A stretch of DNA of 64,000 nucleotides from contig NZ_SGIS01000003.1 of NCBI RefSeq assembly GCF_004208535.1, positions 1 through 64,000 of the forward strand. Direction: 5' to 3'. The stretch comes from Sphingomonas populi. GTDB lineage: Bacteria > Pseudomonadota > Alphaproteobacteria > Sphingomonadales > Sphingomonadaceae. The notes under the pieces are model-generated. The model was not told the DNA's origin and searched no databases. It saw only the letters and a list, made by a program, of their open reading frames with translations. Positions 28,973 to 37,599 of this stretch are shown here, in pieces (within the stretch, counting starts at the first letter, position 1; each line of letters begins with the position of its first letter). The position numbers were made by a program, and so were the translations under genes.

Positions 28973-29697
28973 TGAACACGTTCAAGAAGCTCCTGATCGG
29001 CGGCGCGATCGTCGTTCCGGCCGCGTTCGCAGCCAGCGCGGCCACCGCGCAGGTTTCCGGCATCGCGTTCTCCGACCCGGAATCGGTCATCCTCAGCGCC
29101 AAGGCGCTCGATGCCGCCAACCAGACGATCGCGAGCACCTACAAGGCGCAGCTCGATCAGGCGCGCGCACGTCAGCAGACGCTCGACACCGAGTTGCAGA
29201 CGCTGATCGCCCCGCTCGACACCAACAAGGACAAGCAGCTTTCCGACGCCGAAGTCCAGGCCGCCCAGGCTGCCAAGAACCCGGCGCTTGCGAAGCTCGA
29301 AGCCGCACAGAAGGCCGGCCAGCAGGAAGTCAGCCGTTTGCGCCAGCCGGCGACGCTCGCTCAGGCCTATGCGATCGAGCAGATCGCGATGAAGTATGAT
29401 CCCGCGATGAAGGCCGTGGTCGCCGCCAAGAAGGTGAGCCTGCTGCTTTCGGCCGGCGCGATCCAGTATAATGCGCCCGAGGCCGATCTGACCGACGAGA
29501 TCAAGGCAGAACTCGATCGCCAGACCCCGTCGGTGTCGGTGACGCCGCCCGCCAACTGGCAGCCAAGCCAGCAGACCGGTCAGCTCTTCCAGCGCTATCA
29601 GCAGCTCGTCTATTACAGCGCGATGCAGCGCCAGCAGGGCGCGGCTGCCGCACCGGGCGCTCCCGCCCCGGCCAAGAACGCGCCGCAGGGTCGCTGA
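28972..29697 (+). CDS. Skp/OmpH-family periplasmic chaperone
   Basis: The 241-residue protein has a signal peptide ending near ATAQVSG and a long Ala/Gln-rich helical region typical of Skp, which shields unfolded outer-membrane proteins on their way to BamA. In the middle of the helices lies [12 protein letters not shown], which fits the spacing of an EF-hand calcium loop (acidic or Asn at positions 1, 3, 5, Ser 9, Glu 12). The C-terminus is Pro/Ala-rich. It shares one base with the bamA stop and precedes fabZ by 10 bases. Confidence 0.88.
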   Translation: MNTFKKLLIGGAIVVPAAFAASAATAQVSGIAFSDPESVILSAKALDAANQTIASTYKAQLDQARARQQTLDTELQTLIAPLDTNKDKQLSDAEVQAAQAAKNPALAKLEAAQKAGQQEVSRLRQPATLAQAYAIEQIAMKYDPAMKAVVAAKKVSLLLSAGAIQYNAPEADLTDEIKAELDRQTPSVSVTPPANWQPSQQTGQLFQRYQQLVYYSAMQRQQGAAAAPGAPAPAKNAPQGR

Positions 29698-29707
29698 TCG
29701 CCTCGCG

Positions 29708-30184
29708 ATGACGGATCAAGCAGAAGTCCGCAGCACTGGCCCGTTCGATATCGCACGGGTCATGGCGGCGCTCCCGCATCGCTATCCGATGCTGTTGGTC
29801 GACCGTGTCGAGGAGATCATCCTCGACCGGTCGATCACGGCGATCAAGGCGGTGACGATCAACGAGAGCTTCTTTCAGGGGCATTTCCCCGGTCGTCCGA
29901 TTATGCCGGGCGTGCTGATCGTCGAGGCGCTGGCGCAGGCCGCCGGCGTACTGGCGGTCGAGAGTCTCGGCCTCGCCGGCTCGGGCAAGCTCGTCTATTT
30001 CATGGCGATCGACGGCGCGAAGTTCCGTAAGCCGGTCGAGCCGGGCGTATTGCTCAAGCTCGAGGTCGAGTTCGTCCAGAAGCGCAGCAGCGTCTGCAAA
30101 TTCGCGGGCCGGGCCACGATCGACGGGCAACTTGCGGCAGAAGCGAACTTCACCGCGATGATCGCCGATCCGCCCAAGGCATAG
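29708..30184 (+). CDS. fabZ: 3-hydroxyacyl-[ACP] dehydratase FabZ
   Basis: The 158-residue hot-dog-fold enzyme removes water from 3-hydroxyacyl-ACP in fatty acid synthesis. It has [16 protein letters not shown] with the catalytic His and [21 protein letters not shown] with the catalytic Glu. It is placed after bamA-skp, where fabZ often occurs (usually with lpxD and lpxA). Here lpxD and lpxA are absent, and fabZ is followed by a small membrane protein and rpmE. Confidence 0.96.
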   Translation: MTDQAEVRSTGPFDIARVMAALPHRYPMLLVDRVEEIILDRSITAIKAVTINESFFQGHFPGRPIMPGVLIVEALAQAAGVLAVESLGLAGSGKLVYFMAIDGAKFRKPVEPGVLLKLEVEFVQKRSSVCKFAGRATIDGQLAAEANFTAMIADPPKA

Positions 30185-30191
30185 CGCGGTT

Positions 30192-30407
30192 TTGGACGCG
30201 CTGACCTGGTTCGGGCTGCTCGCGCTGTCCTTCACGCTCGTCTGCTACGCACTGGAAAGCCGATCGCATTGGTGGACGCTTGGCTTTGCGGCTGGCTGCG
30301 TGCTTGGGTCAATCTACGGATTTCTCCAAGGGGCGTGGCCGTTCGGCTTGGTCGAGGCGATCTGGGCGGTGGTGGCGCTACGGCGGTGGCTTTCGCTACG
30401 CACCTGA
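30192..30407 (+). CDS. Small hydrophobic membrane protein, hypothetical
   Basis: This 71-residue protein uses a TTG start seven bases after fabZ. It has two or three hydrophobic segments: WFGLLALSFTLVCYALE, WWTLGFAAGCVLGSIYGF and GLVEAIWAVVALRRW. The pattern resembles small uncharacterised membrane proteins of alphaproteobacteria. It is probably co-transcribed with fabZ; its role is unknown. Confidence 0.65.
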   Translation: MDALTWFGLLALSFTLVCYALESRSHWWTLGFAAGCVLGSIYGFLQGAWPFGLVEAIWAVVALRRWLSLRT

Positions 30408-30488
30408 GTTGCACTCCCGCTAAGGCTCTGATAGGGGCCGCGCCTTCGCCGCTGGTCGGAAACCAGTGGCTTTCACCGGAGATTTGAC

Positions 30489-30722
30489 GTGAAGAGCAAC
30501 ATCCACCCCGATTACCACATGATCAAGATCCAGATGACCGACGGCACCACGTTCGAGACGCGCTCGACCTGGGGCAAGGAAGGCGATCTGATGCAGCTTG
30601 AAATCGATCCGCTCGCACACCCGGCCTGGACCGGCGGCAAGGGCCAGATGCTCGACGCGGGTGGCCAGGTTGCACGCTTCAACAAGCGTTTCGGCGGCAT
30701 TTCGCTCTCCGGCAAAAAGTAA
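30489..30722 (+). CDS. rpmE: Ribosomal protein L31
   Basis: The 77-residue 50S protein begins [20 protein letters not shown] and contains [25 protein letters not shown], split by the family pattern. It lacks the CxxC zinc pair near the N-terminus, so it is the zinc-independent form. A GTG start is used. A GC-rich hairpin with a GCAA loop follows 17 bases after the stop. Confidence 0.95.
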   Translation: MKSNIHPDYHMIKIQMTDGTTFETRSTWGKEGDLMQLEIDPLAHPAWTGGKGQMLDAGGQVARFNKRFGGISLSGKK

Positions 30723-30739
30723 GCGTTCGGTCGGCGGTC

Positions 30740-30761
30740 GCGACGCGGCAACGCGTCGCGC
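30740..30761 (+). terminator. GNRA-capped hairpin after rpmE
   Basis: CGCGACGCG and CGCGTCGCG pair perfectly around the tetraloop GCAA, within a longer imperfect GC-rich stem. It lies 17 bases after the rpmE stop. No T run follows, so it may protect the mRNA end or cooperate with Rho. The rest of the 247 bases before ntrY shows no gene. Confidence 0.45.
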
Positions 30762-30969
30762 GATCGCCGCCGAATTCGAACACGCGGTTGCCGAGGGCGC
30801 CGCTGCGGCCGTTCGCAACCGATCTCTTCTACGGAGATTGGTAGCGAGCGGTTTTCGCATGTCCGGCTAAGGGATGCGCCCCAGCGCGACGGCGGGGCGG
30901 GGCGTGGATCGGCTGACATGAACGATTAGTGTGTTTTCTTTGCAACTGCGACGTTGTAAGGAAAGCACG

Positions 30970-33180
30970 ATGGTGTTGCGCTTAACCCCGAGTTCCAGTC
31001 ACCGTGCGTTTCGGTTTCCCGAATTCGCCGTCGCGATCGAACTGGCTGCGCTCGGTATAACGTTCGCGACCGCCATCGCGACCTATTCCGTCGTCCGTAC
31101 ACACGCGCTCGCCGAACAGATGGTGCCGCCCGCGCTGAGCGCGTTCCTGCTGCTTGCCAATTTGCTTCCGCTCGTCGCGATCATCATTCTGGTCGGGCGA
31201 CGCATTGCCCGCCACCGCGCTCAGCGTTCTGCGGTCGCAGGGGGTGGCCAGCTTCACGTCCGGCTCGTGGCGATCTTCTCGTTGCTGGCCAGCATCCCGA
31301 TCGTTTTGACCGTGATTGCCGCTTCGTTCATGTTCCAGTCCGGTATCGAATTCTGGGTGTCGGACCGGGCGCGCAGCTCGTTCGAAGCCTCGATGAACAT
31401 GGTCCGCGATTCGCAGCGCGAGATCATCACGCGCTGGTCGAACGAAGGCCGTGTGATGGCGGCGGATATCGCCAGCGAGTCCGCGCAAATTCCGGTCGGC
31501 TCGCCGCGCTTTCCCGCATTCCTGCAATATCAGACATACCAGCGCAGTCTCAGCCAGGCCGCAGTGTTCCGGTACACGCCAACCACAGGAATCGAGCCGA
31601 TCACGGTGGTGGCGGTGCCCGATCTCGCCGTTCTCGCCAAGCGTGCGGACCCCAAGATCCTCAATATCGTCAAGCGCCAGAACCGGGCCTATGTCGATCT
31701 CGCCAAGGATATGGTGTGGGTCGTCACGGCGTTGCCTGCATCCGACAATCTGTATTTGTACGTCGGCACCGGCACGAACGCGGACTTCCTCAACCAGCAG
31801 CATGTCGCGGCCGAGGACGTGCTCAAGGATTATCGCGGCACCCAGTCGCGCGCGCGCGCTCTGCAACTCCAGTTCAATGCGGCGCTGTTCGCGGTGGCGC
31901 TGCTGATCGTCGGTGTGGCGGTGTGGATCGCGCTCGCCGTGGCCGACCGGCTGGTACGGCCGATCGATGAATTGGTCGGCGCGGCGCGCTTGATCGCCGA
32001 TGGTGACCTTACCGCGCGCGTTCCCGAACGCGAGGAGCGCGACGAGGTTGGCACGCTCGCCAATGCGTTCAACCAGATGACGAGCCGCTTGCAGGCGCAG
32101 ACCAGCGCGCTCGAAAGCCGCCGCGCGCTGATCGAGGCGGTGATGTCCGGCGTGACGGCCGGCGTCATCTCGATCGCGCATGACGGCACGATCCGGCTCA
32201 TCAACCGCTCGGCGGCGACGTTGCTCAAGACCGGCGACGACAATCTCGTCGGCAAGCCGCTGTCGCTGGTCTCACCCGAGCTCGGTGCCTTGATCGAGAG
32301 CGAGGATCGCGAGGCGATCGTCGAAGTCGAGTCGACCGGCGAGGCAAAGACGCTCGCGGTGAAGATCACGCGCGCGGGCGAGGGGCCGATCCTGACCTTC
32401 GACGACATCACCGGCCAGTTGCTCGATCAGCGCCGCGCCGCCTGGTCCGACGTGGCGCGCCGTATCGCCCACGAGATCAAGAACCCGCTTACCCCGATCC
32501 AGCTCGCCGCCGAACGGCTCCAGCGCCGCTACGGCAAGCAGATCCCCGCCGACGACGGTACGTTCGCGCGGCTGACCGAAACGATCATCCGCCAGGTCGG
32601 CGATCTCCGGCGGATGGTCGATGAATTCTCATCGTTCGCGCGCATGCCCAAGCCGGTGTTCCGCAGCGAATCGCTCCTAGAGGTCGCCCGGCACACGTTG
32701 TTCCTGCACGAAGTCGCGCATCCCGCGATCCGCTTCGTGCTGCAATATGACGAGCCCGGCCCGCTGCTGGTGTGCGACCGCCGCCAGATCGGCCAGGCGC
32801 TCACCAACATCATCAAGAACGCGGTCGAGGCGATCGAGGCCAAGGGCGACAGCGAGGGCGGGGCGGTCTCGATGACACTCTCGCAGGAAGCCGATGCCGC
32901 GACCATCGTCGTTCGCGACAGCGGCATCGGTTTGCCCGCCGCGCGCGACCGTATCGTCGAACCCTATGTGACGACACGCGCGCGCGGGACCGGCCTTGGC
33001 CTCGCCATCGTCAAGAAGATCGTCGAGGAGCATTTCGGCACGATCAGTTTCACCGACAATGAAGGCGGCGGCACCTGCGTGACGATCCGCTTCGATACCG
33101 TGGCGCTTGCCGCACTGGACGCCGGTGAGGCTCCCGCCTCCGAAACCCGCGCGGCCGACTATAACCAGAACCGGACCTGA
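30970..33180 (+). CDS. ntrY: NtrY, membrane sensor histidine kinase
   Basis: The 736-residue kinase starts with about three membrane helices, a periplasmic sensor region of roughly 170 residues, and a further helix (ALFAVALLIVGVAVWIALAV). HAMP (VRPIDELVGAARLIADGDL), PAS, the phospho-acceptor box RRIAHEIKNPLTPIQLAAE, N-box (NIIKNAVEAIEA) and G-box (TRARGTGLGLAIVKKI) follow. The ATG at 30970 has AAGGAAA upstream. It pairs with ntrX three bases downstream. In alphaproteobacteria NtrYX controls nitrogen and respiratory or envelope functions; the signal here is unknown. Confidence 0.93.
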   Translation: MVLRLTPSSSHRAFRFPEFAVAIELAALGITFATAIATYSVVRTHALAEQMVPPALSAFLLLANLLPLVAIIILVGRRIARHRAQRSAVAGGGQLHVRLVAIFSLLASIPIVLTVIAASFMFQSGIEFWVSDRARSSFEASMNMVRDSQREIITRWSNEGRVMAADIASESAQIPVGSPRFPAFLQYQTYQRSLSQAAVFRYTPTTGIEPITVVAVPDLAVLAKRADPKILNIVKRQNRAYVDLAKDMVWVVTALPASDNLYLYVGTGTNADFLNQQHVAAEDVLKDYRGTQSRARALQLQFNAALFAVALLIVGVAVWIALAVADRLVRPIDELVGAARLIADGDLTARVPEREERDEVGTLANAFNQMTSRLQAQTSALESRRALIEAVMSGVTAGVISIAHDGTIRLINRSAATLLKTGDDNLVGKPLSLVSPELGALIESEDREAIVEVESTGEAKTLAVKITRAGEGPILTFDDITGQLLDQRRAAWSDVARRIAHEIKNPLTPIQLAAERLQRRYGKQIPADDGTFARLTETIIRQVGDLRRMVDEFSSFARMPKPVFRSESLLEVARHTLFLHEVAHPAIRFVLQYDEPGPLLVCDRRQIGQALTNIIKNAVEAIEAKGDSEGGAVSMTLSQEADAATIVVRDSGIGLPAARDRIVEPYVTTRARGTGLGLAIVKKIVEEHFGTISFTDNEGGGTCVTIRFDTVALAALDAGEAPASETRAADYNQNRT

Positions 33181-33183
33181 CCT

Positions 33184-34557
33184 ATGGCACTCGATATCCT
33201 TATCGTCGACGACGAGCATGACATTCGCGATCTCGTTGCGGGCGTCCTTGAAGACGAAGGCTATGGCACCCGAACGGCCGCCAACAGCGACGCCGCGCTT
33301 GAGGCGATCTCAATGCGGCGGCCGTCGCTAGTATTGCTAGACGTGTGGCTGCACGGTTCGCGGCTCGATGGTCTCGATTTGCTCGACGAGATCAAGCGGC
33401 GCGATTCGACCATCCCGGTGTTGATGATCTCTGGCCACGGTAATCTCGACACCGCCGTCGCCGCGATCCGGCGTGGCGCCGCCGATTTCATCGAAAAGCC
33501 GTTCGAGGCCGAACGCCTGCTGTTGATGGTCGCGCGCGCAACCGAGACCGAACGGCTCCGCCGCGAGGTGGCGTCCTTGCGGGCCGTCGCCGCACGCGAT
33601 GCCGATCTCACTGGCAATTCCGCCGCGATCAACGCGGTTCGCGCCACCCTCAAGCGCGTCGCCGCGACCGGCAGTCGCGTGCTGGTGATGGGCGCGGCCG
33701 GCGTCGGTAAGGAAATCGCCGCGCGGCTGTTGCACGGCTGGAGCCAGCGCGTCGATGCGCCGTTCGTGATCGTCAATGCCGCGCGCATGACGCCGGAACG
33801 CGTCGATGAGGAATTGTTCGGGGTGGAGGAGGGGGGTGATCTCGTCCGCTCCGGGCTCCTTGAACAGGCGCATGGCGGCACGCTGTTCCTCGACGAGATC
33901 GCCGACATGCCGATCGCGACGCAGGCCCGCATCCTGCGCGTGCTGACCGACCAGAGCTTCACCCGCGTCGGCGGCACGCGTATCGTCAAGGTCGATGTCC
34001 GCGTCGTCTCGGCGACATCGCGCGATCTGGCCCATGAAATCGCCGAAGGCCGCTTCCGCGAGGATCTCTATTACCGCCTTAACGTCGTGCCGGTGCAGAT
34101 CCCGCCGCTCGCCGAACGGCGCGAGGACATCCCGGCGCTGATCTCCCACTTCGTCGCGCATTATGCCGCTGATCGCCGCGTGCCGACGCCAGAGATCGCG
34201 CCCGACGCAATGGTCGCGCTGCAATCCTACGAATGGCCGGGCAACGTGCGCCAGCTCCGCAACATCGTCGAGCGAGTCATCATCATGGCGCCGGGTGACC
34301 GGATTGGCCGCATCGATCTCGACATGCTGCCGAGCGAAGTGCTGGGCGATCCTGGCGAACTCGGCAGCGGCGCAACCGCGATCATGGGATCGCCGCTGCG
34401 CGAGGCACGCGAGACCTTCGAACGCGAATATCTGCGCGTCCAGATCAAGCGCTTCTCCGGCAACATCTCGCGCACCGCGAACTTCATCGGCATGGAGCGT
34501 TCCGCGCTGCACCGGAAGCTCAAATTGCTCGGCATCACCGAAGGCCGCGAGGAATAG
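33184..34557 (+). CDS. ntrX: NtrX, response regulator of the NtrC family
   Basis: The 457-residue regulator has a receiver domain with the phospho-acceptor Asp in LVLLDVWLHGSRLDG, a AAA+ domain with Walker A GAAGVGKEIAA and Walker B GGTLFLDEIADMP, and a Fis-type helix-turn-helix at the end (NISRTANFIGMERSALHRKL). The loop where NtrC-type activators carry GAFTGA, needed to contact sigma-54, reads ELFGVEEGGDLVRSG and lacks that motif. NtrX proteins of several alphaproteobacteria share this lack, so it probably works through sigma-70 promoters. It is operonic with ntrY. Confidence 0.93.
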   Translation: MALDILIVDDEHDIRDLVAGVLEDEGYGTRTAANSDAALEAISMRRPSLVLLDVWLHGSRLDGLDLLDEIKRRDSTIPVLMISGHGNLDTAVAAIRRGAADFIEKPFEAERLLLMVARATETERLRREVASLRAVAARDADLTGNSAAINAVRATLKRVAATGSRVLVMGAAGVGKEIAARLLHGWSQRVDAPFVIVNAARMTPERVDEELFGVEEGGDLVRSGLLEQAHGGTLFLDEIADMPIATQARILRVLTDQSFTRVGGTRIVKVDVRVVSATSRDLAHEIAEGRFREDLYYRLNVVPVQIPPLAERREDIPALISHFVAHYAADRRVPTPEIAPDAMVALQSYEWPGNVRQLRNIVERVIIMAPGDRIGRIDLDMLPSEVLGDPGELGSGATAIMGSPLREARETFEREYLRVQIKRFSGNISRTANFIGMERSALHRKLKLLGITEGREE

Positions 34558-34665
34558 TGGACGAAACCGCCGCGCGCGCCTAGATTGGCGCCGCGACAAT
34601 CGCACAACCGACGCCGTAAATGGCGCGCTGCGGGAAAAAACCCGCCAAGAACAAAGGATCGACCG

Positions 34666-35157
34666 ATGGCCGACAAACCAGCTTCGCTTCAGGACCTCTT
34701 TCTCAACGCACTGCGCCGCTCCAAGACCCCGGTGACGATGTTTCTCGTCAAGGGCGTCAAGCTGCAGGGCATCGTGACGTGGTTCGACAATTTTTCCGTG
34801 CTGCTGCGCCGCGATGGTCAATCGCAGCTCATCTACAAGCACGCCATCTCGACGATCATGCCGTCGAGCGCGGTCGATATCGCCGCGATCGTCAACGCGG
34901 TCGGCGAGGCGCAGCGTAAGCAGCCGCTGCTTCAGGAAATCTTCCTGAACGCGGTGCGCAAATCGAACGACAACGTCACGATGTTTCTCGTCAACGGCGT
35001 GATGCTGCAGGGACACATTGCCGCGTTCGATCTGTTCTGCATGCTGCTCCAGCGTGATGGCATGTCGCAGCTCGTCTACAAACATGCCGTGTCGACGATT
35101 CAGCCGGCCCACCCGCTGAACCTCGCAGATGAGCAGGCCGAGACGGAAGAAGATTGA
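34666..35157 (+). CDS. hfq: Hfq with two tandem Sm-like domains
   Basis: The 163-residue protein contains two complete Hfq domains in one chain. Domain 1 (residues about 4-68) has [23 protein letters not shown] and IYKHAISTI. Domain 2 (about 88-151) has [23 protein letters not shown] and VYKHAVSTI. Both keep the RNA-binding YKH. Normal Hfq is one domain of about 70-100 residues forming a hexamer; three of these chains would make a pseudo-hexamer. Domain 2 has Met for the usual Lys after NGV, so distal-face binding may alternate. A two-domain Hfq is known from Zymomonas. It sits between ntrX and hflX, its usual partner. Confidence 0.95.
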   Translation: MADKPASLQDLFLNALRRSKTPVTMFLVKGVKLQGIVTWFDNFSVLLRRDGQSQLIYKHAISTIMPSSAVDIAAIVNAVGEAQRKQPLLQEIFLNAVRKSNDNVTMFLVNGVMLQGHIAAFDLFCMLLQRDGMSQLVYKHAVSTIQPAHPLNLADEQAETEED

Positions 35158-35167
35158 GAGTGACGCT

Positions 35168-36457
35168 TTGAGTACTGGCTTCGATCGGGACCGCGACGAG
35201 TTCGCCCGCGGCGCCCGCGCCATCGTCGTATATCCCGATCATGGCGCCTCGGCCCGCGATGCCGATGCGCGCCTCGACGAGACCGCCGGCCTCGCTGCCG
35301 CGATCGGCGTTACGGTGGTGGACAAGGTCGCGCTCCGCCTTCGCGCGCCCAAGCCCGCCACGCTGATCGGCAGCGGGCAAGTCGAGCAGCTCGCCGCGAC
35401 GGTGCGGATGGAGGAGGCAGGTCTCGTCGTGTTTGACGCGGCGCTGACGCCGGTGCAACAGCGCAACCTCGAAACCGCGCTCGAAGCCAAGGTGATCGAT
35501 CGCACCGGGCTGATCCTCGAAATCTTCGGCGAACGTGCCGCCACCGCCGAAGGGCGGTTGCAGGTCGAACTCGCGCATCTGGACTATCAGGCTGGCCGGC
35601 TCGTACGGAGCTGGACCCACTTGGAGCGTCAGCGCGGCGGCTTCGGCTTTCTCGGCGGCCCGGGCGAAACCCAGATCGAAGCCGATCGCCGATTGATCCG
35701 CGACCGCATGGCACGGCTGCGCAAGGAGCTCGATTCGGTCAGCCGCACGCGCGGCCTGCACCGCGAACGCCGCCAGCGCGCGCCGTGGCCGGTGATCGCC
35801 TTGGTCGGCTATACCAACGCCGGAAAATCGACCTTGTTCAACCGCCTGACCGGCGCGCATGTGATGGCCGAGGATTTGCTGTTCGCCACGCTTGACCCGA
35901 CGCTTCGGCAGATCTCGCTGCCCGGCATCGACAAGGCGATCCTGTCCGACACGGTCGGCTTCGTATCGGAACTGCCGACCCAACTCGTCGCCGCGTTCAA
36001 AGCGACGCTGGAGGAGGTCGTCTCCGCCGATCTGCTGATCCACGTCCGCGACATCGCGCACCCGGATACGCAGGCCCAGCGCGACGATGTCGAAGGCGTG
36101 CTACGCGATCTCGGCGTGACCGAAACGACGCCGCGCATCGAAGCGTGGAACAAGCTCGATCTGCTCGAAGGCGAGGCGCGCGAAGATATGCTCGTCGAAG
36201 CCAGCCACCGCGAGGACGTGGTGGCGATCTCGGCCTTGAGCGGGGAAGGGATCGACACTTTGGTCGCGACGATCGGGGCGCTGTTGACCGAGGGGCATCG
36301 CCGCTATGCGATCACGCTGGACTCGGCCGATGGTGCGGGCGCGGCCTGGCTCCACGCGCATGGCGAAGTGCTGGGGCAGGAGGTCGATGGCGAGCATGCG
36401 CTGTACGATGTCCGCATGTCACCAAGCGATTACGAGCGGTTCCTCACACGCGGTTAG
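35168..36457 (+). CDS. hflX: HflX, ribosome-associated GTPase
   Basis: The product (429 residues from the TTG at 35168) is a GTPase that splits stalled ribosomes, typically under heat stress. Features are the N-terminal domain with LIGSGQVEQLA, the glycine-rich FGFLGGPGETQIEADRRLI, the P-loop GYTNAGKSTLFNRLTGA, switch II SDTVGFVSELP and the NKLDLLEG base motif. An alternative start at 35129 would overlap hfq and is less likely. The 3' end overlaps a convergent phosphatase gene by 14 bases. Confidence 0.93.
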   Translation: MSTGFDRDRDEFARGARAIVVYPDHGASARDADARLDETAGLAAAIGVTVVDKVALRLRAPKPATLIGSGQVEQLAATVRMEEAGLVVFDAALTPVQQRNLETALEAKVIDRTGLILEIFGERAATAEGRLQVELAHLDYQAGRLVRSWTHLERQRGGFGFLGGPGETQIEADRRLIRDRMARLRKELDSVSRTRGLHRERRQRAPWPVIALVGYTNAGKSTLFNRLTGAHVMAEDLLFATLDPTLRQISLPGIDKAILSDTVGFVSELPTQLVAAFKATLEEVVSADLLIHVRDIAHPDTQAQRDDVEGVLRDLGVTETTPRIEAWNKLDLLEGEAREDMLVEASHREDVVAISALSGEGIDTLVATIGALLTEGHRRYAITLDSADGAGAAWLHAHGEVLGQEVDGEHALYDVRMSPSDYERFLTRG

Positions 36458-36797
36458 AGGAGTGTGGCCCGCTCTTCGGCAGATGAGGGGTAACGCGAGC
36501 ATGCAAAAGCGCGATGAGCGCCGGGTCCATGAAGGCGTAGTGGTCAGGGATGTCGAGGCAAATGATCCGCTGACCCTGTAACGCCGATCGGAAACGCTGC
36601 TGGAGCTTACGACGGTGAGTCCGCTCCATGACGAAGATGATGTCAGCCCAGGTCACCAGTTCGGATGTCAGCGGATTGTCGGCGTCCGGCTTCGTGCCGG
36701 CGGACGTTACCTCTATCGCGGCATGGTTAGAAAAGACGGTTTCCGCTGTGGGGCTGCGCAAGCGATTCTGGCTGCAGACGAACAGGACGTTTTTCAC
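36444..36797 (-). CDS. Low-molecular-weight protein-tyrosine-phosphatase-like protein
   Basis: The 117-residue protein has the phosphatase loop CSQNRLRS (C-x5-R-S) at its start and a general-acid segment DIPDHYAF of the DxPD-like kind. It is shorter than typical LMW phosphatases (about 150 residues) and belongs to a short subgroup found in many bacteria. Substrates are unknown; tyrosine-phosphorylated proteins or other phospho-esters are possible. The ATG overlaps the mazG stop by four bases, so both are made together. The end overlaps hflX from the opposite strand. Confidence 0.85.
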   Translation of the reverse strand: MKNVLFVCSQNRLRSPTAETVFSNHAAIEVTSAGTKPDADNPLTSELVTWADIIFVMERTHRRKLQQRFRSALQGQRIICLDIPDHYAFMDPALIALLHARVTPHLPKSGPHSSNRV

Positions 36798-37543
36798 GCG
36801 GTTGGGCGTTCGCCCGCCTTCACCGCCACCCAGAGCCGCTCCTGCGCTTCCAGGTCGCGCGTGGCGAAACCTGGATCGGCCGCTTCCATCGCTTTGAACC
36901 GCCGCTCGAACTTCGCGTTACCGGCCCGTAGCGCCGCTTCTGGATCGACACCCAGCTTACTTGCCCAGTTAGCGACCGCGAACAGGAGATCGCCAACCTC
37001 TTCCTCGCGCTCAGCCTGCGTCGCCGCACCAGCGACCTCGGCCAGTTCCTCGTCGATCTTGGCGCGCGGACCGCTCTCGTCTGGCCAATCGAAGCCGACG
37101 CGCGCCGCGCGCTTCTGCAATTTCTCCGCGCGCAGCAAAGCGGGCAGGCCGATTGCGACACCGTCAAGCGCGCCCGGAGCCGCTTTGGCGGCGCGCTCCT
37201 CGGCCTTGATCTGTTCCCAGCGGTGCTTGCCGCCTTCGATGGCATCGCCGAAGATATGCGGGTGCCGGCGCTCCATCTTGTCGCTGATCGACGTCACCAC
37301 GTCGGCGAGCGTGAAATGACCGGCTTCCTCGGCCATGCGACTGTGGAACACGACCTGAAGCAGCAAGTCGCCGAGTTCATCGCGCAACTCCGCCATATCG
37401 CCACGCTCGCACGCGTCGGCGACCTCATAGGCTTCCTCGATCGTGTACGGCGCGATCGAGGCGAACGTCTGGGCGCGATCCCATTCACAACCGCTGACCG
37501 GATCGCGGAGGCGGGCCATGATCGCTACCAGACGCTCAACCAT
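36794..37543 (-). CDS. mazG: MazG, nucleoside triphosphate pyrophosphohydrolase
   Basis: The 249-residue house-cleaning enzyme hydrolyses abnormal or excess NTPs. It has the MazG repeat twice: first RDPVSGCEWDRAQTFASI with EEAYEVADACERGD and LRDELGDLLLQVVFHSRM, and second in ELAEVAGAATQAEREEEVGD with the EExxE/ExxD metal ligands. It begins 22 bases after the putative dif site and ends overlapping the small phosphatase. Confidence 0.94.
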   Translation of the reverse strand: MVERLVAIMARLRDPVSGCEWDRAQTFASIAPYTIEEAYEVADACERGDMAELRDELGDLLLQVVFHSRMAEEAGHFTLADVVTSISDKMERRHPHIFGDAIEGGKHRWEQIKAEERAAKAAPGALDGVAIGLPALLRAEKLQKRAARVGFDWPDESGPRAKIDEELAEVAGAATQAEREEEVGDLLFAVANWASKLGVDPEAALRAGNAKFERRFKAMEAADPGFATRDLEAQERLWVAVKAGERPTA

Positions 37544-37565
37544 TGCTGCCCCTCACATGATCCAT

Positions 37566-37593
37566 CAGTTCGATAATATATATTATGTTAAAT
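37566..37593. other. dif: Putative dif site (XerC/XerD chromosome dimer resolution)
   Basis: A 28-bp AT-rich sequence in a 56-bp gap reads as CAGTTCGATAA, six-base centre TATATA, TTATGTTAAAT. The right arm is identical to the XerD-binding arm of E. coli dif (TTATGTTAAAT), and the inner ATAA of the left arm and the 11-6-11 spacing also match. The surroundings are GC-rich, so the tract stands out. Gene direction turns round close to here, from mostly plus (left) to all minus (right, to 45.7 kb), as expected at a replication terminus. The match is by eye; the left arm is less like the E. coli arm. Confidence 0.75.
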
Positions 37594-37599
37594 AAACCC

